A DNA stretch of 64,000 nt from Leifsonia shinshuensis (GCF_022606355.1 NZ_JAHHZQ010000003.1:372001-436000), one strand, 5' to 3'; counted from the first letter of the stretch, positions 42,762 to 51,260 are shown. Numbers and translations are program-made. The notes: generated by a model from the sequence alone, not told the origin.

Positions 42762-42820
42762 CGAGGGGCACGTAAGCGCCCTCAAAACAGCGGAATAGGG
42801 GCGTTTGCGTGCCCCTCGGC
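42762..42820. repeat. Imperfect REP-like hairpin repeat, copy 2
   Basis: Arms CCGAGGGGCACGTAAGCGCC and AGGGGCGTTTGCGTGCCCCT pair closely around the loop CAAAACAGCGGAAT. It matches copy 1 (2276-2333) in arms and loop. It lies between the SAHH-like start and the VOC stop, six bases from that stop. Confidence 0.7.
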
Positions 42821-42825
42821 AGGGA

Positions 42826-43194
42826 TCAAGCCCTGTCGTGCAGGGTGATCCGGTAGCCGTCGGGGTCGGCGAAGGTGAAGGTGCGTCCGAACGGGCCGTC
42901 GATCGGCGCGGAGACGATGGTGCGCCCGTCGGCGACGAGCGCGTCGTGGATCGCCTGCACGTCGGTGGCGTGCAGCCAGAGCGCGACGCCGATGCCGGGC
43001 TCGGCGACCGAGTCGAGATCGGTGCCGGGGAGAAGGTCGCGCAGCGCGAACGCGATCGGGGCAGTCTCGAAGACGACGGCGTGCGGGGGCCCGGCCGGCG
43101 AGCGGACGAGACCGAGGTAGGTCTCGTAGAACGCCTGGGAGGCGTCGAGGTCGCGGACCTGCAGGGAGATGAAGTCGGGGCCGGTGGCGGGCAT
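42826..43194 (-). CDS. VOC (glyoxalase/bleomycin resistance) family protein
   Basis: 122-residue protein with two beta-alpha-beta-beta-beta units: DFISLQVRDLDASQAFYETYLGL and GPFGRTFTFADPDGYRITLHD, the second ending in the typical DPDGY-x-I motif. The role is unknown, either metal-dependent dioxygenase/isomerase or binding protein. It is divergent from a MarR gene whose operators cover both promoters, so it may respond to a phenolic or electrophilic compound. Confidence 0.9.
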   Translation of the reverse strand: MPATGPDFISLQVRDLDASQAFYETYLGLVRSPAGPPHAVVFETAPIAFALRDLLPGTDLDSVAEPGIGVALWLHATDVQAIHDALVADGRTIVSAPIDGPFGRTFTFADPDGYRITLHDRA

Positions 43195-43212
43195 GGTGGA
43201 ACTCCTTCTTTT

Positions 43213-43230
43213 ATGTCAGTTTTCTGACAT
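43213..43230. promoter_or_regulatory. MarR operator 1
   Basis: ATGTCAGTTTTCTGACAT, arms ATGTCAG/CTGACAT, just upstream of the VOC gene. Confidence 0.8.
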
Positions 43231-43240
43231 GCATCAACCT

Positions 43241-43258
43241 ATGTCAGACTACTGACAT
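43241..43258. promoter_or_regulatory. MarR operator 2, over the MarR start codon
   Basis: ATGTCAGACTACTGACAT with the same arms as operator 1. Its last two bases are the first two of the MarR ATG, so the repressor would sit on its own start site. Confidence 0.8.
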
Positions 43259-43703
43259 GAGTCAAGGCGCTGAAGGCATCGATCTGGAGACGTCGCTGGG
43301 CTACTTGCTGAAGGAGGCGTCGAGCGCCCTCCGCACCGCCATGGAGGAGGTGCTGCGCCCGCTGGGGATGAGCGTGACCCACTACTCCTGCCTCGAACTG
43401 CTCGCCCAGCGCCCCGGCCTGTCCAACTCGGAGCTCGCACGCGGAGCGTTCGTCACCCGGCAGACGATGAACGTGCTGCTCCAGGCGCTCGAGCGCGACG
43501 GCTTCGTCACCCGGGCCGCCGAGGCGCCCGTGGGCAAGGCGATCCCGACCCGGCTCACACCCCGCGGCCGGCGGAGTCTCGAGAAGGCGACCGCGGCGGT
43601 CCGGTCCGTGGAGCTGCGGATGCTGTCCGGCATGACCGAGCCAGAGCGGGCGGATGCGTTCCGGAGCCTGCAGAGCATGGTCCGGGCGCTGCGGGGCGAG
43701 TAG
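43257..43703 (+). CDS. MarR family transcriptional regulator
   Basis: 148-residue MarR protein with the winged helix LSNSELARGAFVTRQTMNVLLQALERDGFVTR and the wing PTRLTPRGRRSLEKA. Two identical-arm palindromes in the 62-bp divergent gap show autorepression and control of the VOC gene. With the operator overlapping the ATG, the mRNA is probably leaderless or has a very short leader. Confidence 0.93.
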   Translation: MSQGAEGIDLETSLGYLLKEASSALRTAMEEVLRPLGMSVTHYSCLELLAQRPGLSNSELARGAFVTRQTMNVLLQALERDGFVTRAAEAPVGKAIPTRLTPRGRRSLEKATAAVRSVELRMLSGMTEPERADAFRSLQSMVRALRGE

Positions 43704-43715
43704 CGACCGGGCGGG

Positions 43716-45308
43716 TCATCGAGGGCGCCGCGCCACCTCAGCCTCCAACAGGTGCTCGACGACGGGCTCGCCCTCGGCGAGCGCCCGTGCGCGGTCGAGC
43801 AGCTGGCGGTCGTACTCGGTCATGCGCTCCTCGTGCTGGCTCAGGTGCTCGCTCCACGATCCGACCTGGAAGGCCTCCACCAGCACCGCGGGGTCCTCGC
43901 GGTCGGTGTAGAGCCCCCAGTCGCGGGCGCCTGTGCGCCGTCGTGAGCGGCCGACGGCGTCCATCCGCTGCGCGAACTCGTCGCGGCGCTCCGCCGCGAC
44001 GGCGTAGCGGATCAGTACGAGCACCGGCGTCGCCCCGAGGTCGTCCGGAGCCTCCCCCTGCACCAGCGGCACGTCGGTCAGCGGCATCGCGACGATCGCC
44101 CTGCCCTTGTCGCGGGTGTCGATCGCCGGCCGCAGCGCGCTGACGATCCCGAGCACGACGAGCAGTGCCCCGCAGCCGAGCAGCACGCCGACCACACCCG
44201 CCCAGCCCGCCAGGGCACCCGTGACGGCCGACCCGACGGCGGTCGATCCGAAGAGCACGAGCTGGTAGATCGAGAGCCCGCGCGTGCGCACCCACACCGG
44301 CAGGAACGACTGCACGGTTCCGTTGATCGTCGCGATCACGCCGATCCAGGCGAACCCGCCGATCACCAGCGCGATCAGGACGAGCCAGAGCAGGGAGGTC
44401 AGGGCGACGACGACGATGCAGACACCGAACACGGCGGACGCGACGGCGACGATCGTCCCCGTGCTCCAGCGCGCCCGCAGCGGAGGGAGCAGGAACGCCC
44501 CGGCGACCGAGCCCACCCCGAGCGAAGCCAGCAGCAGGCCGTAACCTCCCGCGTCCAGGTGCAGCTCGGCGCTCGCCAGCACGGGCAGCAGCGCCCACAG
44601 ACCGTTCGCCGGGAGGAGGAACAGCGCGAGCCGCAGGTACAGCCCGCGGATCGCGCCCGCGTTGCGCACATAACGCACGCCGGCGCGGGTCGCATCCAGG
44701 AACCGTTCCGGCCGGCCGCGCTTCGGCGTGTACCCGCGCCAGGCGAACAACGCGACGAGGAAGACCAGGAACGACAGCGCGTTCACCACGAAGACCGCCG
44801 TCACCCCCAGCTGTGCGACCACGAGGCCCGCCAGCGCCGGGCCGATCGCCCGCGCGACGTTGACGCCGATCGAGGACAGCACGGCGGCATCGGCGATCAT
44901 CGGCGCAGGCACCACGTCCGGCACGACCGCCTGATAGGCGGGCAGCTGGAGGGCGGAGCCGGCACCGAGCAGGAACGTCACCGCGAGCAGCAGGGCGGGG
45001 GTCATCGCTCCCGCCCAGGTCAGCCACGCCAGGCCGAGCACGATCAGGAACTGCGCCGTCTGCACGACGATCAGCAGCGTCCGCCGGTTGAAGAACTCGC
45101 CGAGCACGCCGGCCGGGAGGGCGAGCAGCAGGACCGGGGCTGCGGCAGCGGTCTGCACGAGCGCGACCACCGACGCGGGACTCCCCTGCTCGACCAGCAG
45201 CCATTGCGCCCCGACCGTCTGCATCCAGCTGCCGATGTTGCTGACCAGGCCGGCGATCCAGAGCAGCCGGAAGACCCGGACGCCGAGCGGTGCGAATGCG
45301 GAGCTCAT
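43716..45308 (-). CDS. MFS exporter with C-terminal monooxygenase-like domain
   Basis: 530 residues. The first ~410 form a 12-helix MFS_3 (enterobactin-exporter type) transporter (VRVFRLLWIAGLVSNIGSWMQTVGAQWLL onward). A soluble C-terminal ~100 residues (VLVLIRYAVAAERRDEFAQRMDAVGRSR, DWGLYTDREDPAVLVEAFQVGSW) look like an ABM-type dimeric alpha/beta-barrel domain. This pairing is seen in other MFS_3 proteins; the domain's job is not known. The ATG overlaps the stop of the upstream membrane protein gene. Confidence 0.88.
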   Translation of the reverse strand: MSSAFAPLGVRVFRLLWIAGLVSNIGSWMQTVGAQWLLVEQGSPASVVALVQTAAAAPVLLLALPAGVLGEFFNRRTLLIVVQTAQFLIVLGLAWLTWAGAMTPALLLAVTFLLGAGSALQLPAYQAVVPDVVPAPMIADAAVLSSIGVNVARAIGPALAGLVVAQLGVTAVFVVNALSFLVFLVALFAWRGYTPKRGRPERFLDATRAGVRYVRNAGAIRGLYLRLALFLLPANGLWALLPVLASAELHLDAGGYGLLLASLGVGSVAGAFLLPPLRARWSTGTIVAVASAVFGVCIVVVALTSLLWLVLIALVIGGFAWIGVIATINGTVQSFLPVWVRTRGLSIYQLVLFGSTAVGSAVTGALAGWAGVVGVLLGCGALLVVLGIVSALRPAIDTRDKGRAIVAMPLTDVPLVQGEAPDDLGATPVLVLIRYAVAAERRDEFAQRMDAVGRSRRRTGARDWGLYTDREDPAVLVEAFQVGSWSEHLSQHEERMTEYDRQLLDRARALAEGEPVVEHLLEAEVARRPR

Positions 45309-45985
45309 CGTGGCGCCGACCTCGACGGGTCGGCGGACAGCAGACGACGCTGCCGGAAGTATCGCGACTCCTGGTACGCGCCGTGGAGGACGATCAGGAC
45401 CACCGCAGCGAGGACGCCCACCACGACCGCGACCGCGATGTTCCGGCTGGGCCAGTACACGAGCAGGGCGATCCCCACGCCGGCGACGATCGAGTTGACG
45501 ATCGCGATCGCCGACGAGATGGTGAAGAACACGCCGCGCCGATAGCCGCGCTGCCCGATCTCCAGCAGTTCGTTGGGCGCATTCCCCGGCGGGATGGGGA
45601 AGAACGCGTCAGCGCCCGGCAGCAGCCCGCCGTAGTAGCGGCGGATCCGCTGGATCGACGCGAGCGCCGCCACATCCTCCAGCGAGGTCTGGACGAGACG
45701 CTCGTAGGTGAAGACGCCGAGGATGACGATGACCGGGATCACGACCCCGAGGAAGACCCACGCATAGGGAGTGGCCGCGAGGAAGCCGAACGCGACGAGT
45801 CCGCTGGAGAGCGTCATCAGGTAGAGGGAGGCACGGCTGCTCGATTCGCTCACGGTGATCCCCCGTGCCGACTCCAGCACGAAGTGCTCGGTCAGCAGCG
45901 CGTTGTAGAACGCCAGCGGACGGTCCCCGAGCGCCCCAGCCGAGTCCCGCGCGTCCGGGATTCCGGGCTGCTGGGGATCCGTCAC
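45305..45985 (-). CDS. Uncharacterised membrane protein
   Basis: 226 residues. A soluble N-terminus (LAFYNALLTEHFVLESARGITVSESS) is followed by two helices (LYLMTLSSGLVAFGFLAA, YAWVFLGVVIPVIVILGVFTY), a soluble middle, and two further helices (FTISSAIAIVNSIVAGVGIALLV, IAVAVVVGVLAAVVLIVLH). The C-terminus is basic. I do not recognise a named family. The GTG start overlaps the DUF5996 stop and its stop overlaps the MFS start, so it belongs to a tight operon. Confidence 0.8.
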   Translation of the reverse strand: MTDPQQPGIPDARDSAGALGDRPLAFYNALLTEHFVLESARGITVSESSSRASLYLMTLSSGLVAFGFLAATPYAWVFLGVVIPVIVILGVFTYERLVQTSLEDVAALASIQRIRRYYGGLLPGADAFFPIPPGNAPNELLEIGQRGYRRGVFFTISSAIAIVNSIVAGVGIALLVYWPSRNIAVAVVVGVLAAVVLIVLHGAYQESRYFRQRRLLSADPSRSAPR

Positions 45986-46869
45986 GACCCCACCACGACC
46001 GTCGACGGCCAGCGGCCGAGCTCGGCGGCCGCGCGGTAGGTCGCCTGGAGGAAGTCCTGAACGAGCGCATCGGGATCGGCGGACCGGCGCACGGTCTCGT
46101 ACGGCAGCAGGAACTCGCCGAGCTCCGCACTGAAGTACGCGCCGGCGGGGACCGGCGCGTCCGCGAAGCCCTCCGGAGCCGGGTACGCATACGAGTAGTA
46201 GGCACCCTCGGACCCTCCTCCCGGCCAGAACCCGGCGCTGCTGAGCTCCCGCGAGTATCCCTCGAGCATCACGCTGTCGGGGCAGTTGGGCGCACCGCCG
46301 GGATGAGCGGGGGCGTCCCGGCCGGAGAACCGGGTGACGGCGAGGTCCATCGCCCCCCAGAAGTAGTGGACGGGGCTGACCTTGCCCGTGAAGTCCGATC
46401 GGAACCGTCGCAGCTGCCGGTCCGCGTCGATCAGCTGCAGCCAGTACGCGTGCGCCTGATCGGGCACATAGCTGCGGTGCCCGACGTCCTGGGCGAACGG
46501 GATGGCCACCTCGACCTCGTTCGGGACGGGGTGGATCTCGACCTCGACCCCGAGCTCGCCCAGCGCCTTCAGGGTCGACTCGTAGAACGAGGCGACCGAC
46601 TGCCCGGCGAGGGGGAGGATGCGTCTCCCGCCGCCGCTGGTGCGCAGGACGAGCCTGTGCTCGACGAAGTCGAACTCGATGTCGAGGATGCCCGCGGGTA
46701 TCGGGATCGGCCCGGTGCCCAGACCGCGGGCGCTCAGGTACAGCGTCACGTGCCACCAGTGGTTCACCGGCGGGGTGAGCGCCATCCGGATCTTGCCGAC
46801 GACCTGCGTCCACAGGTGGAGGGTGTCACGGGTGTCGCGCCACGAGTCGATCGGGAGCGCTGTGCGCAC
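45982..46869 (-). CDS. DUF5996 family protein
   Basis: 295 residues, soluble, of unknown function. The pattern (LPIDSWRDTRDTLHLWTQVVGKIRMALTPPVNHWWHVTLYLSARGL, and VSPVHYFWGAMDLAVTRFSGRDAPAHPGG) is that of DUF5996. Conserved His/Trp clusters suggest a ligand or metal site (inference). GTG at 46867-46869 is the most likely start because it clears the upstream hydrolase stop by 16 bp; an in-frame start at 46935 would overlap it. Confidence 0.85.
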   Translation of the reverse strand: MRTALPIDSWRDTRDTLHLWTQVVGKIRMALTPPVNHWWHVTLYLSARGLGTGPIPIPAGILDIEFDFVEHRLVLRTSGGGRRILPLAGQSVASFYESTLKALGELGVEVEIHPVPNEVEVAIPFAQDVGHRSYVPDQAHAYWLQLIDADRQLRRFRSDFTGKVSPVHYFWGAMDLAVTRFSGRDAPAHPGGAPNCPDSVMLEGYSRELSSAGFWPGGGSEGAYYSYAYPAPEGFADAPVPAGAYFSAELGEFLLPYETVRRSADPDALVQDFLQATYRAAAELGRWPSTVVVGS

Positions 46870-46885
46870 CGGAGTCGGCCCGGCG

Positions 46886-47704
46886 TCACGCGATGAACGC
46901 AAGGATGTCCCTGTCGAGCTCCTGCTGGTACGCACCGTAGATCCCGTGCGGCGCCCCCGGGTAGACCTTGAGCGTCCCGTCCTTCACCAGCCCGATGGAC
47001 TTCTCCGCCGCCGCTGCGATCGGGACGATCTGGTCGTCGTCGCCATGCGCGATGAAGATCGGCACGTCCAGCGCCTGGAGGTCGGCGGTCTGGTCGGTCT
47101 CGCTGAACGCCTTCACACAGTCGTAGGCGGCGGCCAGGTTGACCAGCATCCCCTGGCGCCAGAAGTCGTCGACGAGACCCTGCGAGACCGGGGCGCCGTC
47201 GCGGTTGAAGCCGTAGAACGGCAGCGCGAGGTCCTTCCAGAACTGCGACCGGTCGTGCAGCACGTTGGCCCGGATCCCGTCGAACGCCTCGATCGGCGTG
47301 CCCTCGGGATTGGCGTCGGTCTGGAGCATCAGCGGAGGCACGGCGCCGGCGGTGACGACCGCGCGCACCCGTCCGGCGCCGTGCTGCGCCGCGTAGCGGA
47401 CGACCTCGCCGCCCCCGGTCGAGTGCCCGACCACGACGAGGTCACGGAGGTCGAGGTGGTCGACGAGCTGGGCGAGGTCGCTCGCGTAGGTGCTCATGTC
47501 GTTGCCTGTGTACGTCTGCGACGACCGGCCATGGCCACGTCGGTCGTGGGCGATCACGCGGTACCCGGCGTCGGCGAAGACCTTCAGCTCGACCTGCCAG
47601 GCGTCGGAGCTCAGCGGCCAGCCGTGCGAGAACAGTACGGGACGGCCAGACCCCTGGTCGGTGTAGTAGAGCTCGGTCCCGTCGGAGGTGGTGATGTGCG
47701 GCAT
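46886..47704 (-). CDS. Alpha/beta hydrolase (non-haem chloroperoxidase/esterase type)
   Basis: 272 residues. Catalytic triad: nucleophile in VVGHSTGGGEVVR, Asp in FIAHGDDDQIVP, His in YPGAPHGIYG. The oxyanion motif is FSHGWPLSSDAW, with HDRRGHGRSS typical for cofactor-free perhydrolase/esterases. It is cytosolic. The gene lies 26 bp after a second hydrolase on the same strand, followed by DUF5996. Confidence 0.93.
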   Translation of the reverse strand: MPHITTSDGTELYYTDQGSGRPVLFSHGWPLSSDAWQVELKVFADAGYRVIAHDRRGHGRSSQTYTGNDMSTYASDLAQLVDHLDLRDLVVVGHSTGGGEVVRYAAQHGAGRVRAVVTAGAVPPLMLQTDANPEGTPIEAFDGIRANVLHDRSQFWKDLALPFYGFNRDGAPVSQGLVDDFWRQGMLVNLAAAYDCVKAFSETDQTADLQALDVPIFIAHGDDDQIVPIAAAAEKSIGLVKDGTLKVYPGAPHGIYGAYQQELDRDILAFIA

Positions 47705-47730
47705 GGCGTCTCTCCTAGTAGTCGTGTGGT

Positions 47731-48588
47731 TCAGTCGGCGGGCAGGAAGCGCTGGACGAAGTCCAGCGCGGGCTGAGCGACGTCGGGCCAGCCGTGGTCG
47801 ATCGTGAGCGAGTGCCCGCGTCCTTCGATCTCGACCATCTCGGTGACTCCGGGGTTCTTCTGCTGCAGGTGGAAGGTCGATCGGGTGATCGCGAGCGGGA
47901 CGGTGTGGTCCTCCGCTCCGGCGATGATCAGCAGCGGCCCGCGGTCCGGGTTCTTCGTGTCCGCCGTGATCTCATTGTTCGAGAAGGGGTTGAAGTTCGC
48001 AACGACCGCCTGGAACAGCGGTGCCCCCGCGGCGGGCACGTGGTACGTCTCGTAGAGTCTGCGGGCCTCCTCCTCGTCCAGGTTGTTGGCCCAGCCGTAG
48101 CTGAACTGCTCGAAGGTCAGCGCGACCGCACGACTGCGATTCGCCGGGTTCCCGAGAACGGGGAAGGCCGACTTGATCGACGACGCCGGCAGCGGCAGCA
48201 CGCCGCGGAACGGCGCGTTGTCGATCGCCACCGTGGCCGCGGACGCGCCCTCGCCCGCGATCTTCTGGGCGATCAAGCCGCCGAACGAGTGGCCGATGAC
48301 CGCCGGTTTCGCCGTCAGCCGCGAGATCGCGGCCAGGTAGTGGTCGGTGACCTGCTGCACCATCTTCTTGGCGAACGCCTCGGGATGCTCGCGCGCCTCC
48401 TCGACGCTCGGTGGTTCGTCCGGCCATCCCGGCGCGATGGTCGCATAGCCGTTCTGCTCGAACAGCCCGCGCCAGGGGTCCCAGCTGCTGGAGAGCAGCC
48501 AGAGCCCGTGCACGAAGACGACGACCGGGCGCCCTGTCGCGTTCGCGCGCTCGATCTGGTCCAGCTCGGCTTCGGTGATATCGGTCAT
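47731..48588 (-). CDS. Alpha/beta hydrolase
   Basis: 285 residues. Nucleophile motif AVIGHSFGGLIAQ, oxyanion region VVFVHGLWLLSSSWDPW, acid in IIAGAEDHTVP, and His in IEGRGHSLTIDHGWP. The ATG at 48586-48588 follows GGAGAGGCCACC. It is a lipase/esterase-like enzyme with unknown substrate and is unlike the neighbouring hydrolase beyond the fold. It is probably the first gene of the leftward run ending with the MFS exporter. Confidence 0.92.
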   Translation of the reverse strand: MTDITEAELDQIERANATGRPVVVFVHGLWLLSSSWDPWRGLFEQNGYATIAPGWPDEPPSVEEAREHPEAFAKKMVQQVTDHYLAAISRLTAKPAVIGHSFGGLIAQKIAGEGASAATVAIDNAPFRGVLPLPASSIKSAFPVLGNPANRSRAVALTFEQFSYGWANNLDEEEARRLYETYHVPAAGAPLFQAVVANFNPFSNNEITADTKNPDRGPLLIIAGAEDHTVPLAITRSTFHLQQKNPGVTEMVEIEGRGHSLTIDHGWPDVAQPALDFVQRFLPAD

Positions 48589-48801
48589 GGTGGCCTCTCC
48601 TGCGGTCCCGACGACCGCCTCTCGACGAAGGTCAGGTGGTGCGGTCGCGGCCAGGGAGCGCGCCCTCCGACACGGCGGCACGGTCGGCCGCGGGGACGTT
48701 GTCGAGGGTGAAGACCGCCACCCGCTCTGTCTAGGGCCGGGGTGGGGCGGGTGTCAAGATCCGACGAGCCGATCGGGCGGCGCGAAGCGCGTCAGGAGGG
48801 T

Positions 48802-48915
48802 TCAGCGACCCTGTGGAGCGGTGAACGAGCCGGTGCTGACGGGGACGGTCTCGGCGGCGATGTCGGCGTCGACGTCGCGGAGGGTGCGCTCGATGTGGTC
48901 GCGAAGCGAGCTCAT
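48802..48915 (-). CDS. Possible small protein (37 residues)
   Basis: A short frame begins MSSLRDHIERTLRDVDADI and ends TAPQGR, with AGGA about 9 bp before the ATG. The first half would be an amphipathic helix. It lies alone in a 425-bp stretch (48589-49013) between a hydrolase and the DUF2277 gene. The rest of that stretch shows no further gene I can support. Confidence 0.4.
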   Translation of the reverse strand: MSSLRDHIERTLRDVDADIAAETVPVSTGSFTAPQGR

Positions 48916-49013
48916 GGGGGTGGTTCCTATCGTGGTGCGGGTAACCAAGACATCCTGCGCCATGCTCCCTGAGAACTCGCACAGCGGGCCCCCGATCGGG
49001 GTATCGTCGCGGC

Positions 49014-49310
49014 ATGTGCCGGAACATCCGCTGCCTCCACAACTTCGAACCGCCCACGACCGACGACGAGGTGCGTGAAGCCGCGCTCCAATTCGTCCGC
49101 AAGGTCAGCGGCTCGACACGCCCCTCGCGAGCGAACGCGGCTGCCTTCGACCAGGCGATCGACGAGATCGCCCAGGCCACCCGCCGCATGCTCGACCAGC
49201 TGGTCACGAACGCTCCCCCGAAGAGCCGCGAGCTGGAGGCGGTCAAGGGCCGCGAACGCCACGAGAAGCGGATGGAGCGGGAGGTCCGCATCCGGACGAT
49301 GGCGGTGTGA
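49014..49310 (+). CDS. DUF2277 family protein
   Basis: 98-residue helical protein, recognised as DUF2277 by MCRNIRCLHNFEPPTTDDEV at the N-terminus and the run TRPSRANAAAFDQAIDEIA. Two Cys near the N-terminus (CRNIRC) are conserved in the family in my memory. The function is unknown. Confidence 0.9.
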   Translation: MCRNIRCLHNFEPPTTDDEVREAALQFVRKVSGSTRPSRANAAAFDQAIDEIAQATRRMLDQLVTNAPPKSRELEAVKGRERHEKRMEREVRIRTMAV

Positions 49311-49545
49311 GGCGAGGTATTCACCCTGAGAATCACCCCGACCTCGCGTCATAACGGAGGGGTCCCCCCGTCTCTCAGGTGAACCACGTGTGAGTACCCC
49401 TCCGTTGCGACGGCCCCCGAAGCCGTCGCGGCGCCCGAACGCCCCGAATGCGTGCGGCTGTCGAGGAGGGCCGTTGCCCCGTTCTGCCGAGGTGCGTTCG
49501 TCGCGCCGCGGAAGGACCGCTTACCCGAAAGCAGTGATACCCGAC
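49311..49545 (+). promoter_or_regulatory. Promoter and leader of the surface protein gene
   Basis: Holds CGCGTCAT (49345-49352) and CGTCTCTC (49369-49376), 24 bp apart, plus GAATC 15 bp further upstream; the same block at the same spacing precedes the small gene at 53275. CGTCAT/CGTC with a 16-bp spacer fits an ECF-type -35/-10 pair. An inverted repeat AACGGAGGGGT/ACCCCTCCGTT spans 49353-49406. CGCTTACCCGAA (49518-49529) near the start codon is also shared. Confidence 0.6.
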
Positions 49546-51204
49546 ATGCATCACCCTGCCCTGCGCGGCACCCGAGCCGCCACATCACCCTGGCCGAAGC
49601 GGATTATCGCATCACTGGTGGCCGTCCTCCTCTCACTCACGGGGGTCGCGGCCCTCGCGGCTCCCGCGAACGCCGCCGAGATCCCCGGAGCGATCACGAG
49701 CGTGAAGACCGACAAGTCGTCGTACGGCTACAGCGAGCGCCTCCGCCTCGACTTCACCTGGACCGTCCCGGACGGCAGCGCACCCGGCGACACGTTCGCC
49801 CTGCAACTCCCCGACGCCCTGAAAGCCGCGAGCCTCGCCCGGTTCACCCTGGCGGCGGCCGACGGGAGCCCGGTCGCGACAGCCGCGTGGAGCGGCAAGT
49901 CCGTGGTCTTCACGCTGACCGACTACGTGGCGTCCCATCGCTCCGTCGCCGGATCCGGATTCCTCACCGCGCAGTGGGATCACAGCGTGGTCACCGAGAC
50001 CGGAGGACCGGTCGTCCTCACCTTCGGCACGAGCATCGCCACCGTGGAGATCGCACCGAAGCCGACGCCGACCCCGACGGACCCCGGCACGTCGGGGCCG
50101 TCCACCCCGCCCACCCAGCGCGGACTCTGGAAGGGCGCCGGCTGGGCCGACGGCTCCTACGAGGGCACCCGCGATCCCAAGGACAACATCAACTGGCTGG
50201 TGGAGCTGCCGGGCAACCCCACCGGGTACACCGGCCCCATCGACATCGTCGACCAGATCGGTCCCGGCAGCGCGATCGACTGCGCCACCATCCGGATCAC
50301 CACGCGCGCCAGCCTCGCCGGAGGCACTCCGACCACCGCGCTCGACCCGTACCGCTACACCGTGGACTGCGCGGGCGCCACGCTCCACATCGTCCTCGAC
50401 CGGATCGCGCCGAACGAGTTCATCGACATCCGCTACCAGGGCACCATCACCGACCAGAGCCGCGGCAACTACTCCAACGCCGTCACCGTGACGGCGCCGG
50501 GGCAGACCTGGACCAAGACCCAGACCATCAAGCGCACCGCGGCCGGCGGCGTCGGCAGCGGGACGCAGTCCGTCTCCGTCGGGGACTACGTGTGGCTGGA
50601 CTCCGACGCGAACGGCCGCCAGGACGCCGGCGAGCACGGCATCCCCGGCGTGACGCTGGTGCTCACCGGCCCGACCGGCGCGCCGGTGACCGGCGTCGGC
50701 GGGCAGGTCGTGGGTCCGACCGTGACCGACGCCGACGGGAAGTACCTCTTCTCCGGCCTCCCGGTGCTCCCGGCGGGCCAGCACTACACGGTCACGATCG
50801 ACCGGACCGCGTCGGCGAAGGCACTCGACGGGCTCACCCCCACCCTCGAGCACGTTGGCGATGCGCAGGGCGACTCGTCGACGTGGAGCGCGGAGTCCAC
50901 CGACCTGACGACCGACGGCGCCTCCGACCTCACGCTCGACTTCGGGTTCCACGCGACGCCGACCCCGACCGACCCCACGACGACGACCCCGGGCAGCCAG
51001 ATCGTCCCCGGCCCTCCGGCGCCGCCGGCGCCCCCCGCGCACCCGACGGCCACCGGCACCGGTGACACGGTCGCGCTCGCGCACACCGGGTCCGACATCG
51101 CCCTTCCGATCGTCGGGGCCGTCGTGCTGCTCGCCCTCGGCCTGGGCGGGGTCCTCGTCAGCCGCCGCCGCCGTCCCTCGCACCGGGGAGAACTGCACGG
51201 CTGA
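49546..51204 (+). CDS. Sortase-anchored SdrD-like surface protein
   Basis: 552 residues. Signal peptide (RIIASLVAVLLSLTGVAALAAPANAAE), then an adhesin-like region with two Ig-type folds (ITSVKTDKSSYGYSERLRLDF; NWLVELPGNPTGYTGPIDIVDQI), a PTPTPTDPG hinge, and an SdrD B-type domain from about residue 344 (VSVGDYVWLDSDANGRQDAGE). The C-terminus has a Pro-rich stalk, sorting motif LAHTG (511-515), a hydrophobic helix and RRRR tail, so it is anchored to peptidoglycan by a class E-type sortase. The ATG at 49546 gives a normal signal peptide. Confidence 0.88.
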   Translation: MHHPALRGTRAATSPWPKRIIASLVAVLLSLTGVAALAAPANAAEIPGAITSVKTDKSSYGYSERLRLDFTWTVPDGSAPGDTFALQLPDALKAASLARFTLAAADGSPVATAAWSGKSVVFTLTDYVASHRSVAGSGFLTAQWDHSVVTETGGPVVLTFGTSIATVEIAPKPTPTPTDPGTSGPSTPPTQRGLWKGAGWADGSYEGTRDPKDNINWLVELPGNPTGYTGPIDIVDQIGPGSAIDCATIRITTRASLAGGTPTTALDPYRYTVDCAGATLHIVLDRIAPNEFIDIRYQGTITDQSRGNYSNAVTVTAPGQTWTKTQTIKRTAAGGVGSGTQSVSVGDYVWLDSDANGRQDAGEHGIPGVTLVLTGPTGAPVTGVGGQVVGPTVTDADGKYLFSGLPVLPAGQHYTVTIDRTASAKALDGLTPTLEHVGDAQGDSSTWSAESTDLTTDGASDLTLDFGFHATPTPTDPTTTTPGSQIVPGPPAPPAPPAHPTATGTGDTVALAHTGSDIALPIVGAVVLLALGLGGVLVSRRRRPSHRGELHG

Positions 51205-51220
51205 TCACTCCGACCATCCC

Positions 51221-51260
51221 TCCGAGGGGCGCCCGCGTGCGGGCGTCCCTCGGATTTGTT
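51221..51260 (+). terminator. Intrinsic terminator
   Basis: 16-bp stem TCCGAGGGGCGCCCGC/GCGGGCGTCCCTCGGA with one wobble pair and a 2-nt loop, followed by TTTGTT. It ends the surface protein transcript and insulates the sigma factor gene. Confidence 0.88.

Noticed and set aside
48628-48720. Short frame upstream of the alpha/beta hydrolase on the minus strand
   Set aside because: A GTG-started frame of about 29 codons exists, but there is no ribosome site and no recognisable pattern.
49311-49545. c-di-AMP (ydaO) riboswitch in the surface protein leader
   Set aside because: GGTGAA- and GGGGTCC-like pieces occur, but the conserved GGGTAGG and CAGCTAAC parts are absent and the order is wrong.
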